Source: a virus. Taken from it: 20,565 nucleotides of DNA. The position numbers and the translations under genes were made by a program. The notes under the pieces are model-generated. The model was not told the DNA's origin and did not search any database. It saw nothing but the letters and a program-made list of their open reading frames with translations. The stretch lies in the IMG/VR virus record IMGVR_UViG_3300031669_000294, positions 1-20,565 of that record. One strand, 5' to 3'. This document shows positions 20,256 through 20,565 of the stretch, piece after piece. The first letter of the stretch is position 1. Each line of letters opens with the position of its first letter.

Positions 20256-20299
20256 AAAAAAAATAAAGGGGAAGCAAATTATATTTATGCTTCCCCTTT
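20256..20299 (-). terminator. Rho-independent terminator
   Basis: Perfect stem GGGGAAGCA (20268-20276) with TGCTTCCCC (20288-20296), extended by AAA/TTT to 12 bp, with an 11-base AT-rich loop. On the minus strand it is followed by TTT-A-TTTTTTTT. It ends the structured RNA upstream. In the plus direction the T-run is only four bases, so the effect there would be weak. The loop holds CATAAATA and TATAAT on the minus strand. Confidence 0.9.
20282..20289 (-). promoter_or_regulatory. Late-promoter-like CATAAATA inside the terminator loop
   Basis: One base off the T4 late octamer. The resolvase gene begins about 40 bases downstream but has no other promoter between the terminator and its start. 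A transcript started here would lack the left arm of the terminator hairpin. A TATAAT hexamer overlaps, without a good -35. Weak evidence. Confidence 0.35.
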
Positions 20300-20460
20300 T
20301 ACTACCAGGCGGCTTTGAGCTTCAACGCTAATACTTTCCACAGGTCACTCCCGTTTACCTATTAGCTCCACCCAACTCCAATTTTTGTGATTGCAGGACG
20401 CTTATGAGACTCAAGCGTAAGAGTCTTCTATAGTCGGGCAATCAGAATTTACGCATAATT
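20300..20460 (-). ncRNA. Structured RNA with H-type pseudoknot, unknown class
   Basis: No ORF fits. Stems seen: GATTGC/GCAATC (20389-20394 with 20438-20443) encloses two interleaved perfect 6-bp helices, 20398-20403 with 20413-20418 and 20407-20412 with 20421-20426, an H-type pseudoknot. Downstream in the RNA is a 7-bp stem, GCTAATA/TATTAGC (centred near 20345), holding AGGT/ACCT. It ends at the strong terminator 20256-20299. No tRNA T-arm, tmRNA end or group I core was confirmed. It is more GC-rich than the flanking AT-rich DNA. Confidence 0.6.
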
Positions 20461-20565
20461 TAATCTCTTCTTTCTTAGTTTAATTATTAATAATTACTAC
20501 TCTAATATATACTCCATTCTATATTCTATAACTACTATTCTATGTTTGCTATGGAACCGAAAGAA
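20461..20565. other. AT-rich edge region without a recognised gene
   Basis: About 100 bases of very AT-rich sequence at the right edge. On the minus strand it would carry the promoter of the structured RNA; TATA-like hexamers occur (TATAGAAT, TATATT) but no matching -35 was found. No ORF of note; a four-codon ATG ORF (MRKF) begins near 20453. Confidence 0.4.

Noticed and set aside
20389-20443. Group I intron core (plus strand TATAGTCGGGC resembles the S element)
   Set aside because: The matching R/P7 strand and P/Q elements with proper spacing are missing and the element is too short; the pseudoknot reading explains the pairing better.

Overview
The window looks like part of a large, AT-rich (roughly one-third GC by eye), T4-type myovirus genome. 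Every convincing gene is on the minus strand, so transcription runs from right to left. Genes are packed tightly, mostly with ATGA or TAATG junctions or short overlaps, and nearly all starts have a strong AGGAGG-type ribosome binding site. The T4 signature is a baseplate hub, spike and LysM wedge module, a T4 RNA ligase 1 homologue, a T4 RNase H-type 5' nuclease, a gp61-like primase and a perfect T4 late promoter octamer (TATAAATA). The host cannot be named; strong Shine-Dalgarno sites and a good TTGACA-17-TATGAT promoter argue against Bacteroidota.

Right part (about 8.1-20.3 kb): replication, nucleotide and nucleic-acid metabolism. In transcription order: a structured RNA and terminator at the right edge, a PD-(D/E)XK resolvase-like nuclease, a free-standing NUMOD3/HNH homing endonuclease, two unknown genes, RNase H, two zinc-ribbon proteins, a class II ribonucleotide reductase interrupted by a 350-residue LAGLIDADG intein exactly before its radical cysteine, an HTH protein, a Cys-rich protein, primase, an unknown, a GT-B-like protein, an unknown, three small zinc-ribbon proteins, an exported protein, RNA ligase and a 50-residue ORF.

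Middle (about 5.1-8.1 kb): three tandem dyad repeats, then a UDP-sulfoquinovose-synthase-like enzyme translationally coupled to a GT-A glycosyltransferase. Next is a compact regulatory unit: a sigma70-type promoter with an operator-like dyad, a 9-codon leader ORF ending inside a hairpin that hides the next gene's ribosome binding site, a basic 100-residue protein, a second promoter sharing the first one's -35 box, a 48-residue acidic protein whose start matches the leader ORF, a string of hairpins (one pair with complementary loops) and a strong terminator. The leader ORF and promoter look like a duplicated copy of the 48-residue gene's 5' end.

Left part (1-5.1 kb): a late operon opened by the TATAAATA promoter just beyond that terminator: an unknown protein, a small zinc ribbon, a gp53-like LysM protein, gp27-like hub, gp5-like spike without lysozyme, and two structural proteins (Pro-rich and Ser-rich).

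The most novel material is noncoding: the duplicated promoter/leader with its RBS-sequestering hairpin, the multi-hairpin RNA, the pseudoknot-containing RNA at the right edge and the triple dyad array. All of this was read by eye; no database search or folding program was run.
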